Source: Apoderus coryli
Taxonomy: Eukaryota > Arthropoda > Insecta > Coleoptera > Attelabidae
Length of the DNA stretch: 64,000 bases
Assembly (NCBI GenBank): GCA_911728435.2
Contig: OU452215.1
Coordinates: 496,001 to 560,000 of the forward strand
Direction of reading: 5' to 3'
Both the position numbers and the translations under genes were made by a program. The notes beneath the pieces are model-generated. The model ran no database searches, was not told the origin of the DNA, and was given only the letters and a program-made list of their open reading frames with translations. This document shows, piece by piece, positions 47,201-59,570 of this stretch. Position 1 is the stretch's first letter. Each line of letters begins with the position of its first letter.

Positions 47201-47530
47201 AATATCTAACCATACACTACTATCACTTTTAATTAAGCTATGAAGAACATACAATTAATACTGTACCTACTAAACAATACTTTTTTTTTACAAATTTTAA
47301 AATACAGCTTATTAAATAAAATAATAGATACCATAAATAAAAAATAATTACAAATTTGTTTAAAGGGTACCAACGACTTTGGGGACAGTAATTTTATCAC
47401 TTTTTCCATAACAATTAAATAGAAATATAATATATCAGCAATATTTTATCAACTATACCATTGTCTTTTAAAAACAATGACTAGGTGTGGCATTATTAAT
47501 ACAATTTTTTTTTTCAGATTTATATATTGA
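44270..47530 (+). CDS. Candidate microexon gene
   Basis: Nine short exons join in one frame: 44270-44290, 44739-44765, 45222-45248, 45334-45366, 45452-45478, 45564-45590, 46154-46192, 46508-46533, 47518-47530, giving 79 codons plus TGA. All but the last two are multiples of three and split between codons (phase 0). Five end in AAT before GTGAGT or GTAAAG. Exon peptides: MEKAVIE, NTLDNNIDN, PVHDAIEKN, PIPVSKEGKSN, PTTTEHQKN, PTTTERQEN, YNQQQYKNKQYRG, NPRRADGKRFIY. No known domain and no cysteines; a leader would need the optional exon near 44107. Two exon-like pieces are left out: 45674-45703 has an in-frame TAA, and 46011-46067 ends in TAA. Aphids are known for genes built of many microexons, some of them salivary effectors. 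The exon chain is my inference from splice sites and frame. Confidence 0.45.
45249..45704 (+). repeat. Tandem exon-intron units of 112-118 bp
   Basis: Each unit is an intron starting GTGAGTTACTTTATATTTAA, containing TGTATTACTTTTGTTACTAA and ending CATTTCAG, plus one microexon of 27-33 nt. Donor sites fall at 45249, 45367, 45479, 45591 and 45704 (the last GTGAAT). The introns are nearly identical while exons differ more, except the third and fourth exons, which are near twins. The 3' half of the same intron precedes 45222. Confidence 0.85.
46831..47070. repeat. Decayed pair of outward-facing hammerhead-like motifs
   Basis: Minus strand 46831-46870 reads TTGATGATAAGGGG ... CCGAAACATG; plus strand 47033-47070 reads CTGATGATGC ... 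TTGAAACAT. Helix II no longer pairs well. The position, inside the long intron of the microexon gene, and the inverted layout suggest a relic of an inverted-arm element. Confidence 0.35.
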
Positions 47531-47934
47531 TGTCTTATTATTACAATCTGACGTTACATTTTGACAGAAACCACGTAGTTGCCATGTTTTATGGGATATA
47601 AATTTTCATTTTTGAATTCAATAATACTTTTACCGCAAAATGTTAAATGCTAGCCTTCTAATAAAAAAAAAGAGAAAAATTTATTGTCCCTAAAGTCCGT
47701 ACCTGTTTTTTATTATTTTTCCTATTTAAAATAAAATAAAAATTACATAAACACAAATTAATGTTTTATATATCTACAAAACTATTATTCATTAACATCA
47801 AATAAATATGTAAAAAAAATTAATGTGTTTTATTTATGTACAAAACTATAATTCATTACAAGAACAAATAAAAATGAATATGAAGAAAATGATGCACAAA
47901 ATTAATATATGAATACAATTTAAATAACTTTTAA
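47531..47934. other. AT-rich spacer
   Basis: This is the 3' flank of the microexon gene. AATAAA-like words occur at several places (for example in TAAAATAAAATAAAAATT). No other feature is recognised. Confidence 0.4.
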
Positions 47935-48325
47935 ATATTTACAAATTTTTAACATAAGCACTTTAAATTTATATACGGGGTGAGTCCTAATATATAAAAA
48001 CATTTTCAGATTTGTTTAGTTTTTTACATTGGTTATCAAATTATTTCACAGGGTGGCTAAATATGTGATCTACAGGGTAACTCAAAAACTTTTTGAAATT
48101 TTTTTTTTAAATTTTTTTTTTTTAAATTTTTTTTTCAAAATTTTTTTTTTTTTAATTTTTTTTTTTTTAATTTTTTTTTCTTTAATTTTTTTTTTTTGAC
48201 ACATTTATTTTCCCTTGAATTTTTTTTTTATTTTTTTTTTTCATTTTTTTTATAACCCTCAATGACTTTTTTCATAGATAAAACTACCACAAACCAACTG
48301 GGAAATCCCACAAGGGATTTCTTGT
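47935..48325. mobile_element. Hairpin-ended element F, 3' end
   Basis: A short remnant of the ACGGGGTGAGTC unit and a long T-rich tract lead into the 3' module 48256-48325. The hairpin here is GAAATCCC, ACAA, GGGATTTC (4-nt loop), then TTGT. The next element's 5' block follows at once. Confidence 0.65.
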
Positions 48326-51300
48326 ATATATACTAACGGGTGATGTTCGCGTTTCTTTCTAAAAAGGCGAAACCGCAGCGCTGCCTATAATAGAAAATTT
48401 CCTTTTTGCACAACTGCAAGAGCTACTTTTCAAAGCTGATTGAATGCATTAAAATTATGTATTTTAATCATTTATATACCTCTGCACAAACGGAATTAAA
48501 GTGTGAGAAGGAGGTGAATAACTTTTTCTACGAGAAAATTCAAGAAAACAACAACACAAAACTGCAAAAAATGCTACTACTAAATCAATAAATTTACCTT
48601 TTTGCAGCATCCACAAATACAATAAAAGCATTTTGATTTATACTAGGCACTGTTCTAAACACGGCAGTGCACTTTTACGGTATGGTACGGCCCTTTATTA
48701 CATTTTTAATTGTAAACTAAAAATGTTGGAAAATCTTCCGAGACTTCGTACATCCGTCAATCTGACATAAGTTATTGTTATGTATTGTTGTAATCTGACG
48801 TCTTTTGGTACCGATTCAGTTCTGTCATTACTGTTTTTGAGTTCTGTCATTACTGTTTTTGTAACAAAAACTTTCAATGAAACTAAATATAGATATGTGA
48901 TTATAATAAGAAGCCATATACACCTATAATAAGTATCCATATAAATAGAAGGAATAAAAAACTACCTATAGTAAAATTAAACTGCCACTCATAAACTTTC
49001 GCAGAGAATAACAACAATGAACACAAATTATGAGTAAACATTGCACAGTAAGTATTGTACATAAATTCTTTATTTTAGGCTACTAACTAGGTACCTACTA
49101 CCATCGAAAATATACTACGACTACGATTTTTATATCTACGGTGCTACTACTACACAATGTAATACATTCGTTGTTGCTTTTACCTACCTATATTATGATC
49201 AAAACAACAACATCTAATTACAGTGAAATCGTACCTTTTGCAAACACAGACATAGGTAGAATACCTAATAAATGTAACTACCTACTTCAAATACGTAATG
49301 AAGGTTATATTAAACAACAAAGTTATAGAAACAGAAATATACCTATGCAAGTAAGTACCGATTCAGTTCTGTCATTACTGTTTTTGTTAATTCCAAGTAG
49401 TAGGTATACTAAAAACTTTCAATGAAACTAAATATAGATATGTGATTTTGTAGCGATATTAAATAAGTATCCATATACCTATAATAGGTATCCATTATAA
49501 ATAGAAGTAAGGAATAAAAAACTACCTATAGTAAAATTAAACTGCTACTTATTTATCTTATACCTAGAAAATCACGTACCTATAACTACACTTACTTGCT
49601 GAATGTTTTTATTTCAAAATACACAATAATTAAAATTCCTTAAACTACAAATACAACACAGTTTTGTGTTAGGTGCATAGGTAATTTAACTATATAAATA
49701 AACTAAATTTGGATTACGGGCGACATCATCACACACATTTTAAAAACATTGGTATATTAATAGGTATAACCTACACACACTGAAAATATTATAATAAACC
49801 GAACGAAATTTCATAATTTCTAAACACCAAATCATGATTTTGTTTATGTCGCCTGAGCAGAGCTTCGTTGGTCACTTTATAGTCCACATAATTTTAACAA
49901 ACGGCTGTATGTCCACATTTTGAACGCCTATTTTGTTGATAGTGTCAGTTTGGGTTAGGTATTAACAATTTCTCACTAAAATTACTTCAAATATACAATG
50001 GCATATTCTAAATTTACTACAAATACTTTTAATAACCATTTTATAACAATACAATTTAACAACATGTTCATAGGAATTGAAAACTGTTAGGCTATTTATG
50101 TACACAAATAAAACCAAATTATGACGTGACCTAGAAGTGTCAACCAAACAAAAATAAGTGACACTAACGTCAGAAAAAAATTCTGCCAAATTATGACGTG
50201 AAACTAGAGGTGCAACTATATTGGAATTTGTCGATTTATTTTGAAACCCATTTTCATGACTATATTCTTAGAAAAGCATATGTGACATGCAATTTCGTAT
50301 ATTTTTACTAACAATCCTATAAAAAGAATTACGTAAATTGCATTGAACAAGTATTAATCTTTAAATCTCATTTCACAACAACGAGGAGTAGCAATTTTCA
50401 CTCACCTATTTTAAACGCACGTTCCTTTTACAGAACAAAAGTGTGAAGTTAGCGTCGAACAATATGTGCCTGAGTTGTAACCTATGGATAGGATGACGTC
50501 TTTTGGTACCGATTGAAGATTGAACAAAATCTGGAGCAATAATATGGCAACGCCGCTATACTCCGTCATCAGTCACCCGACCTGAATAGTTTTGCAAAAA
50601 TCCGCACAACATATCATAACCATAAACATCCATAATCCAAAGAAGTAGAGAATGTCCATAGTGTCAAATTATAACATAAATCCATCTGTCATTATAATTA
50701 TGGTCTACTAAACTGTCTTTAGTACAACAACGTAAATACAATAATTTCCAAAAATATTACTGTAAAAAACAGAATGGAAATTGAAAAAGAATATATACCG
50801 GCACGTAAGTGTACAATTATATAAAATAGGGTTATCAGCGTACACTTTGATGAAATTATTTGTTGACATTCCGCAACGACTTAACTTACCATTATTTGTA
50901 GGAAAAACTCAAAATACGATACCAAGAGAGAGGATACAGAAAATAAATAACATGGCTCATTTTCCACATTAGTTTTACAACATATATGCAAACATTGGGT
51001 TCATAAAAGAAGAGGTTTTAGTTCATGTGTTACCAGTTACGAATGACGTGAATCTTTCACCTACATGCTAGGTAAAATATTTACAACATATTATCACAAT
51101 TAAATCTTACCATATACACCTTTTCAGCAGACGAAGGCACTCCTCAAACTACCAGATAGACGTCTGAATCTCTAACCACCACTGAAAAGCATCTCAATAA
51201 AAACTTTACAAGAACCATAACAAGAATTTAATACCTATCGACTTTAAACTATTCTTACTCAATGGACATTAGATTTATTTCAATAACAATATCTAAGTGT

Positions 51301-51623
51301 TTTATTTCTTACTTTAGAGCAAACTTGAATCCATTTTTCAAGTTATACCTACTGTACCGAGGAAAAGCTATCTAATTAAATTTTCTATTTTCATTTTTTG
51401 CATCCAGCTACATAAATATGCTTTTAACAACGTGAGTACTTTGTAAAACTAAGTATCTACTATTTACTGAAACTTATTCTCGATCAGAAAATACCAACAA
51501 TTACAGTTTTTATAATCCATTTATCAGGAAGAATTTGTTTGAGATACCTAGGTAGGTATGTCGTACTTATTAATGAAGTTTATAAAAAGGAAGGTAGGTA
51601 CATTATTATTATTATTTAGATTT

Positions 51624-52973
51624 GTTTGAAACTAAACTAAAGGTTACTAGGTCAATTTCATCTTATTGATCTCGGTCAGGGTTGTTTCCAAATAACTAAT
51701 GACGTACGTACTTAGCTGACTAATTTTATTATAGATTTACAATTTTCGTATTAAACCTAACTTTACCTGTTTAATTAATTAAATTTAGTATATTATATTA
51801 ATAAAATAAATGTTGTACTATTTTAGGACAGCTAAAATAAAGGTTACTAGGTCAATTTCATCCGGTCAGGGTCAGGATAGTTTCCCAATAACTAACGACG
51901 TACGGTACTTAGCTGGCTAATTTTATACAAAGGTTCTCCATTCGTCAAGAAAGTAGATATTCATACGTACGTCGTTACTACATTCCTATAATAGATCAGG
52001 TGGTGAAGGGTAGCATAACCAACTACGTACATTAGGACAGTGTTGCCTACGTTATCTGTTATATAAACGGATTTCACAATATCTGTAGGTGCATACTTAC
52101 GCTGGCTGCATGTGATTTAAAGCAGTATTATTTGTCTTTGTTTATCTTATTGCGTGACAAATTTTGCTTCACTTTATCACAAATATTCGCAGCTTGATAT
52201 AAGTGGACTTATTGTCATCTGTGGAACAATGCTATTATTTAAAATGACGTCATACGTACGACGTACGTATCTAAAATCGAGAGAATTTGATCATATGTTT
52301 TGGATGACGTCATATTGTTTATCTTACGATTTATTTACCAAAAAATTAGGGTTTCTTTTTTAATTTACAAATTCCACTACTAAATTAAATTAAAATGCCT
52401 ACATTTAGTTTTAATTTCCTGATACCGAATTTATTCTTACGTTACAAAGAATTGGATAAAATACAAGTCTCATTACCTACCTACCTACCTGTTTTTGTCC
52501 AAAAACTAATTACAGATGATGACCTAGATCAAAAACATTCAATGAAACAAAATAGGTACGTAATTTTGTTAAGTTTAAGTCTTAAAGTAAGTATAGCCAT
52601 TATATATATTCATATAAATAGCACAGAATAAATAATATTCTGTGTAAATAGTACTTATCATGTTTTTATACAAAAATTATAAACCGTAAACACAACAAAT
52701 CAATATAGAATTAACTACACTTTTTATTTTATACACCACGTATTATTATTATTAGCGGATGCTGACGACCAAATTTCCATTTCCAAATTGATTTCTGTCT
52801 CTTGCCTGTAGGTCCATATTTTGAATGCTTCAAGTTATTTCGTTTTTTTTTTAAGTTACCGCCTAAGCGAGTACTAACTATTATTGGCCTTTTGCTCTTT
52901 CTCAGTAGGATACAGCCAGCACAGTTTATTTTTATCAAATATAGTTACAATGCATACTACTACTGTTTACTTT
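51624..52973. repeat. 1.35-kb direct duplication, copy 1
   Basis: From GTTTGAAACTAAACTAAAGG at 51624 this matches 62651-64000 at a constant offset of 11027, with no difference noticed. Inside it a ~95-bp word set is itself repeated (51640-51732 and 51839-51931: AAAGGTTACTAGGTCAATTT ... CTTAGCTG-CTAATTTTAT). It holds three small frames (52154-52363, 52395-52631, minus 52729-52938) without recognisable protein features. The right limit of the duplication lies beyond the window in copy 2. Confidence 0.85.
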
Positions 52974-53338
52974 TAACCTCCAAGCCCCATAATATAACCT
53001 ATTTATTTATGACGTGAAACTAGAAGTGTCAACAAAACAAAAATAAGTGACACCAACGTCAGAAGAAAATTCTGCCAAATTATGACAAACCAACGAAGCC
53101 AAAATAGATAGACAGATAGTCCTAAAATTAATGTCCGCCGCTATTAACGTTAACGTTAATTGAACACCAACGATTTTCAAATAGACAGATGTGGTAGGTT
53201 TATAAAATGATGATCGGCAGCCATTTTTAGGCTAGCAGATTTAAAATACCTAAATAATATATTTATAGTAGGTATTTTTTAAGGACAAAAAAGGAATATT
53301 TTCTTTAAAAGAGAAATTTTTAGCATAGGCTTTAAATT

Positions 53339-54115
53339 TATATACAGGGTGAATCAAAAATGTATTTCTTTATTTTGTTAAGGTGAAATAGTATTGTTTT
53401 GAATAACTTTTTGATTTCTTTAGATTTCAAATCAAGATTTTTTTAAAAGTTAAACTATAAGCTCAAATTTATATACAGGGTGAATCAAAAATGTATTTCT
53501 TTATTTTGATTAGGTGAAATAGTAATATTTTGAATAACTTTTTGATTTCTTTAGATTTCAAATCAAGATTTTTTGAAAGTTAAACTATAAGCTCAAATTT
53601 ATATACAGGGTGAATCAAAAATGTATTTCTTTATTTTGTTAAGGTGAAATATTTTGAATAATTTTTTGATTTCTTTAGATTTCAAATCAAGATTTTTTTA
53701 AAAGTTAAACTATAAGCTCAAATTTATATACAGGGTGAATCAAAAATGTATTTCTTTATTTTGTTAAGGTGAAATAGTAATATTTTGAATAATTTTTTGA
53801 TTTCTTTAGATTTCAAATCAAGATTTTTTGAAAGTTAAACTATAACCTCAAATTTATATACAGGGTGAATCAAAAATGTATTTCTTTATTTTGTTTAGGT
53901 GAAATAGCAATATTTTGAATAATTTTTTGATTTCTTTAGATTTCAAATCAAGATTTTTTTAAAAGTTAAACTATAAGCTCAAATTTATATACAGGGTGAA
54001 TCAAAAATGTATTTCTTTATTTTGTTAAGGTGAAATAGTAATATTTTGAATAATTTTTTGATTTCTTTGGGTTTCAATTCAAGATTTCTTTGAAAGTTAA
54101 ACTATATGCTCCTAG
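53339..54115. repeat. Minisatellite of 125-131-bp units, 6 copies
   Basis: This is the same unit as at 20895-22435, starting near 53339, 53470, 53600, 53725, 53855 and 53986. The flanking 3' sequence is almost the same as in element D, so the two copies differ mainly in unit number. Confidence 0.9.
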
Positions 54116-54454
54116 AGGTTTTCTACGGGGTAACTCAAAAATGTTTCTATTTATTTTCAATAATAGATAGAAACATTTTCAGATTTTCAGCTCTGGCAAT
54201 ACTTTTTTTTAATTAATTTTTGAATTATTTTTTTTTTAAGTTTTTTTTTTTAATTTTTTTTTTGAAATTTTTTTTTTTGAAATTTTTTTTTTTAAATTTT
54301 TTTTTTTTAATTTTTTTTTAATAATAGAAACATTTTTTTCCTTGAAATTTTTTTTTTTTGATTTTTTTTTTCATTTTTTTTGCCACCCTCAATGACTTTT
54401 TTTATAGATAAAACTACCACACAACGACTGGGAAATCCCGAAGGGATTTCTTGT

Positions 54455-56539
54455 TAACTATAATAAACCGCACTTCTCTTATTCACTCTAATCTTCAACG
54501 AAAACGAGTAAAAGTTCGTACGTATCTCCTCCGAGGAAAAACAATTGTAAAATATGTCATGTGTTTTTACATACAGTTAAATATTGAGAATGTGCGGTAG
54601 GCTACTTTTGGTGAGGCTCCTTTGAAGCGAAACATTTTTAAAATAATTTCCAAATCGTCACATTTTTCATTAAAGTAAAGTCAGTAGAAAAGAAAACAGA
54701 TTTGTGTGTTATTCTTATGGAATCTACTCGCTTAAACAACATACCAGCTTACAATGCTTTGCTGCCAGAATGTCTTTCAAATTATCTCTATCCTACACCT
54801 CGTACTTATTATTTCTGCATTAGCGTAATTAATCCGAAATCTGTTTACAACCGAAACACGTGAATATGCTACTTTAAACATAAACTCAATTTCCCCAAGT
54901 TTATTTTATTTTTGCTAAAATAATTTCTTTCTCGAAAAAAATCCATATTAATTATATTTCATTCAATTCATTTTCCAAAATCTGACAACATCTAAGGAAA
55001 ATTACGAAAAGCACCGTTGCCACACTTTATTTGAAAAATTCAATCTACTAATTATTTCCGCAATAGTGTAATCAATCCGAATTCAATTTATACACACAAA
55101 ACAATTTCAAATACCTATTTAACCACAAACTTAAATTATCCAAACTTTATTTTCAAATTTCTTTCACAAAAACTTTTGTTTCAATTCACTTTTTTCACGA
55201 AAATATTCTTCCCGATAAATATTATTACATATTTTATATACTAGGTCAAAATAAATCTGACAACAAAGCAACAATATAGATGAGCTATTATTGCAGTGAC
55301 AATTATGACAAGTGGCATTTTGAAAATAAGAAATAAATTATACCTAATTAATTAAAAAATGTGTATTAAAATAGAAACATTTGCTTGAAATCATTCTAAC
55401 ATTAGTAATTGTACGATAGCTATATTCTATTAATACCTAATACATATTATTTCTACCTACCGAACATCTTAGTTTATATTGTAAACATCTATTAGTGGTT
55501 GCTGCCGTTGCTGCCTATAAACACCTACATAAATTAAGCATTACCAGATCAAATGTAAGTATTTTTATCATAAAAGCATCATAATATAAAATATTTTATA
55601 CTAATCAATTAGGTACCTACACGAGTAGAAACATGGGTACAACTAATAATGTTTCCAAAAGAAAATGAATATTATGTAATCTGAAGCATTACAAAACGAT
55701 CAAATTAATGTAGCGAATTGAACTGGTAAACAAGGTTTAAGATAGTTTTCGAATCAATAAAGGTGTCTGAAGATAAATTCTGCTAGAGTTGAAAAGGTGA
55801 TAATTGTCTAACATAAGTAGTCTAAAAATTCATTTCTCGTGTTTTAGATCAAAGAAGAATAACCCAAAATATCAGAAATTGTTTTGAAATCAAGCACATA
55901 ATGTACTGGAGGGTTTTAACGTGGTATTCCAAGCATGCAGTCAATGAGAGTAAACCATTTATAATTTTGCATTTATATCTTTTTTTATAAGTAGTAGTAG
56001 TAGTGTTTATTCCAATATAAATGTTTACAATAATAAGTTATTACAGTTTGTTGTTTTCCAAATAAATATTCACTTAACGCTATTCAGTTGAATTGATCTG
56101 ATACGTTCAACTGTCGCTCAGTTGAACCTAACTGATATTTACGTTGAAGGATACTACCTAGAACAGCTGGGTAGCTATTCTTGAAAACCACGGAGTAGAA
56201 CAATTGTGAGGTGAGGCAAAGTCTATTAAATTAGCACAGCTTTGCCTCACTTCTATGTTCACTGGAACTGATGTGATAGGAGCAATTGTCGCTCATTTTC
56301 AACGTAACTTTTTCAGTTAATTGTCAACGAAGAAAAATGCTAATGCCTATAGACTTTGAAAGATAACAAAAGTCAGTGTTACCAACATACAAAAAATAAA
56401 AACATGTTGTGAACTAGAGGTGTAAGGTAATAAAACTGTCGATAGTGTTTTTGATTCATTAAATAATCAGCTGTAGCAAAAACGTTAAGTCATCGTAAAT
56501 ATTAAATATACTGTGGTTAAGTGTAGAATAAATTAAAAA
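54455..56539. other. Intergenic with one dispersed repeat
   Basis: 55660-56080 is related to 25290-25690 (shared AATTGTTTTGAAAT and AAGTATTCAATGA/AAGCATGCAGTCAATGA-like words). 56200-56260 has the inverted pair GTGAGGCAAAG/CTTTGCCTCAC. 55010-55035 repeats GTTGCCACACTTTATTTGAA from 20375. No gene is recognised. Confidence 0.45.
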
Positions 56540-57688
56540 AATCATATACAGGGTCATACAGAAAAATATATTAGTTTTACAACGCTTAAATTTTTTAGAG
56601 CGAAACGAAAATGTTAGAAAACTTTTGATTTTTTGTAGTATGTTAGAATGGTTTCATACATTTTTTTTATACAGGGTGAAATCATGTTTAGGAAAAATTA
56701 TTTATTATTATAAGAAAATTCAAATTTTACTGTCAATTTTACTATATGAGATCACTTTATAAAAAAATATAAACATAAAATAATAACTAGAATTACAGGG
56801 TGTCCCAAATAATTTGCCTTATTGAGAGCACGTTTTTTTAGTAATTCTTTAGAGGGAAACGTACAAATATTAAGAACTTTTACATTTACAGAATAACCGC
56901 CTACAAATTAGATAACGGGTTACTCAAAAATGTTTATATTTATTTTCAAGATTTTCAGGCAAGCTAGAACGTAATAGATAAACTTTTTCATTTTTTAGTT
57001 TTTTAAAATGTTTTCATGAAATTATTCCACACGGTGGCTCAAAAATGTTTCATAAGAATTTTAATTTGAATTTTTTTATATATTTCTTCACAGTATATTT
57101 AGTTAGAATGGGTCATACATTTTTATACAAGATGTTTGTGTATTGTTTCCATTTATTTGATCAGGTTTTCAAACCATATTTTCAGCGATAGGTTACTTTT
57201 TTTTCATTAATTTTTTTTAAATTTTTTTTTCATTTTTTGAAAATTTTTTTGATTTTCTTTCTATTTTCAATCATGAATACATTAGGATGAAACTATATAG
57301 TTCCTAGAGGTTATCAACTAAAAAAAAATAAAATAAATTTTTCGATGTAGTAAGTAAACAATTATTTTTTTTGATATTTTTTAGACGGGCATTTTTAAGT
57401 TGTGTAGTTATACAATTTAGATACAAGCTAACTCAAAAATGTTTTCATTTATTTTTTAAGATTTTTGGGCACAGCAAAACCTAATTAACAGGAAAACTTT
57501 TGAGTTTTCTTAGTTTGTTAGAATGGTGTCATAAAGTTTATTTCTATACAGGGTGTCTCAAATGTAATTCTATTTATGTGATTAGGTTTTCAACCCATAT
57601 TCCCAGTTTTTTTTTATAACCCTCAATGACTTTTGCCATAGATAAGACTACCACAAAACGACTGGGAAATCCCAAAGGGATTTCTTGT
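56540..57688. mobile_element. Hairpin-ended element H, old diverged copy
   Basis: A decayed series of units carries ACAGGGTG or CTCAAAAATGTTT words (about 56545, 56675, 56795, 56905, 57030, 57420, 57550), followed by the well-kept 3' module 57620-57688 with hairpin and TTGT. The array is far more diverged than those of elements D and G, which suggests an older insertion or another subfamily. Confidence 0.6.
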
Positions 57689-58235
57689 AGTTAAATAAGT
57701 TCTGATAATTACATGACATACAAGTACGATAACAATCATAACAATAACAATTAGTTCCATGGCAACGTTCAACTGCAACTTTGTAGATGGTATTCAGCTA
57801 ACCTGAATTTGTATTTAATTGAAAATATTAGTTATTAAAAATAATAAAATTGCAATTTCAGCTATTTCCATCGTACAAAAAATAGTATAAGCATCTCAAA
57901 CAGTAAGTAGTTTACCGATCTCCTCCAATTTTGGCGACTTCGCTACGATAAGTTGCCAAACATTGTCGTCGATCGGTAAACTACACTTACTGTTCTCAAT
58001 ACTTAATATACTATTACTGCCGCGCCGGCGGCAAAAGTACAACTTCTGTGCCTATCAATTGTCAGTATTTAAGTCCACTTTTAATGTCGCTCAAAAAAAA
58101 ACATAATTTTAATATTGTATTTGTCTTGAACCTTGTTAAAATATTTGTTTACAAATTCTTTCTCTTTCTTGTGATAAAAGATTCCATTTTAAAAGCGAAT
58201 TTTTTTTCTTTGAAATATTTTTTTTTCAAGTCAAC

Positions 58236-58271
58236 GTACAACGTTTCGGCTCATTATCCTTCCTCAGGTAC
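58236..58271 (-). ncRNA. Hammerhead-like motif, copy 2
   Basis: Minus strand: GTAC, CTGAGGA, helix II GG/CC, GAAAC, GTT, GTAC. It is the same as 6713-6748 apart from GTT for GTC at the cleavage position, which is still a permitted NUH triplet. Confidence 0.4.
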
Positions 58272-58822
58272 ATCTCTTTCCTAAAATTAGATTTAAACTA
58301 AACAAGTAATTGGTACATTTACACAACATTACAACAACATTCAGCAGTGTGAATAGGTGATATTAAATATAACAACATACAAGTTTTTTACATTACCAAC
58401 ATCGCATGTTTTTATATACAAAGATTTTGATGTATTCCACTTTTAGTAGGTATTATTTTTTTGGAATGAAAGGTTTATTCATTGATGATAGACCTAAATA
58501 AAACTTCCATGACAACAACAATAATACTTACTAAAAGGGGTATACCCCAAAATATTGGTCCATAAAATCTATCAGGGTATACATGCGGTCAAATGAGTTG
58601 CTAGTAAAACCAGTATAGGTCACCAAGTAGAGATCCGCATATAGTTGTTTTGGCATACAATAGGGAGCATATTCCTCTTACGCACTAACATGTTTAATTT
58701 TATCTATAAATTTAATTTGATAAACAACGAAAAAGAAATAAAACAACAATATAAAATAGAAAGATATATTATATTGAAAAAAAAAACATAATAAAATAAT
58801 TCATTCAAGTAACAACAAGAAA

Positions 58823-59410
58823 TTATTGGTCTTGTTGAGGAAGTATTGACACATCACCACCAGTCAACAAATCAGAATTTGTGGTAGTAGTTTGAACATT
58901 ACTTACAGAGCACCCTGGTATGGATGAGTCATTATCACTATGCAAAATTTCACTACGCATTGTCGTCAACAATAGATGCCAGTAGTGGTGTTGCTGTAGC
59001 TTTGCTTCTCGAAGCATGTTCATGTAGACAACGGATAATGGAGCATTTGAAAACCCTTGAGATAATTTACTACCTTGAAAATCGACTAACACATTGTCTG
59101 GCAAAGAACCGCTACAATCACTGCTGACACCAAAACTGCCATTTGCACAACCCATTTTTTTGTGTATGTCAGTTTTAGCACGTTTAATTTTAGGTTCACC
59201 CACAGAATTGTCTACATCACCACTTGATTTACGACTACCTACTAAATTTTGAATTTTAGTAGGATTTTTACACCACCCGCGTAGTGTTGATTCAGGTACG
59301 TCAATATCGCGTGCCACAGAAGCTTTCGTTTCACCATTCAGAACACGATCAATTGCCGCCAGTTTCATTTCCGGACTTATTAGATTTGAAGTTCTTTTCC
59401 GTTTATACAT
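58823..59410 (-). CDS. Pipsqueak-HTH DNA-binding protein, distal-antenna-like (copy 2)
   Basis: Intact 195-codon frame. The helix-turn-helix region (residues about 12-50) is identical to copy 1 except A21D; position 51 changes I to T. The other changes are F2Y, A64G, E84K, T85K and F88C. I count 12 base changes in 588, seven altering an amino acid and five silent, so the frame has stayed open but selection looks weak or the copies are young. The predicted role is sequence-specific DNA binding in the nucleus; no catalytic domain is present. Promoter TATAAATA/TCAGT is kept upstream. The C-terminal 107 residues are identical in the two copies. Confidence 0.8.
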   Translation of the reverse strand: MYKRKRTSNLISPEMKLAAIDRVLNGETKASVARDIDVPESTLRGWCKNPTKIQNLVGSRKSSGDVDNSVGEPKIKRAKTDIHKKMGCANGSFGVSSDCSGSLPDNVLVDFQGSKLSQGFSNAPLSVVYMNMLREAKLQQHHYWHLLLTTMRSEILHSDNDSSIPGCSVSNVQTTTTNSDLLTGGDVSILPQQDQ

Positions 59411-59535
59411 TTCACAGTATTTACTATGGTACTATTAGAATAAAACTTCTTTAAACACAAATTTTACTTTCACGAGAATCCGTGTTACCTATATCACAAT
59501 GTTAACTTAGTTGGAAACAAGACTGCTAGGTCCGC

Positions 59536-59570
59536 ACTGAAGAACAGGAACAAAAAACACCGTATTTATA
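59536..59570 (-). promoter_or_regulatory. TATA box plus TCAGT initiator, copy 2
   Basis: TATAAATA (59570-59563) and TCAGT (59540-59536) on the minus strand keep the same spacing as in copy 1, 126 bp before the start codon. Confidence 0.6.

Larger units (their letters stand above)
48326..54454. mobile_element. Hairpin-ended element G (composite), 6.1 kb
   Basis: The 5' block starts ATATATACTAACGGG; only half of the 5' hairpin (GGCGAAACCGCAG) remains. 48360-49440 parallels element E; 49440-50500 parallels element B. 50500-53004 is other sequence, including the start of a duplicated segment (51624 on). 53005-53280 returns to element B sequence (shared palindrome ATTAACGTTAACGTTAAT). Then come the 6-unit minisatellite (53339-54115), a T-rich tract and the 3' module 54386-54454 with TTGT. 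It is best read as one element with a nested insertion, or as two elements. Short frames such as 50781-50972 are not credible genes. Confidence 0.5.

Noticed and set aside
52154..52938. Three small frames conserved in both copies of the 1.35-kb duplication
   Set aside because: The DNA looks identical throughout, so conservation says nothing about coding; no domain or splice context was seen.
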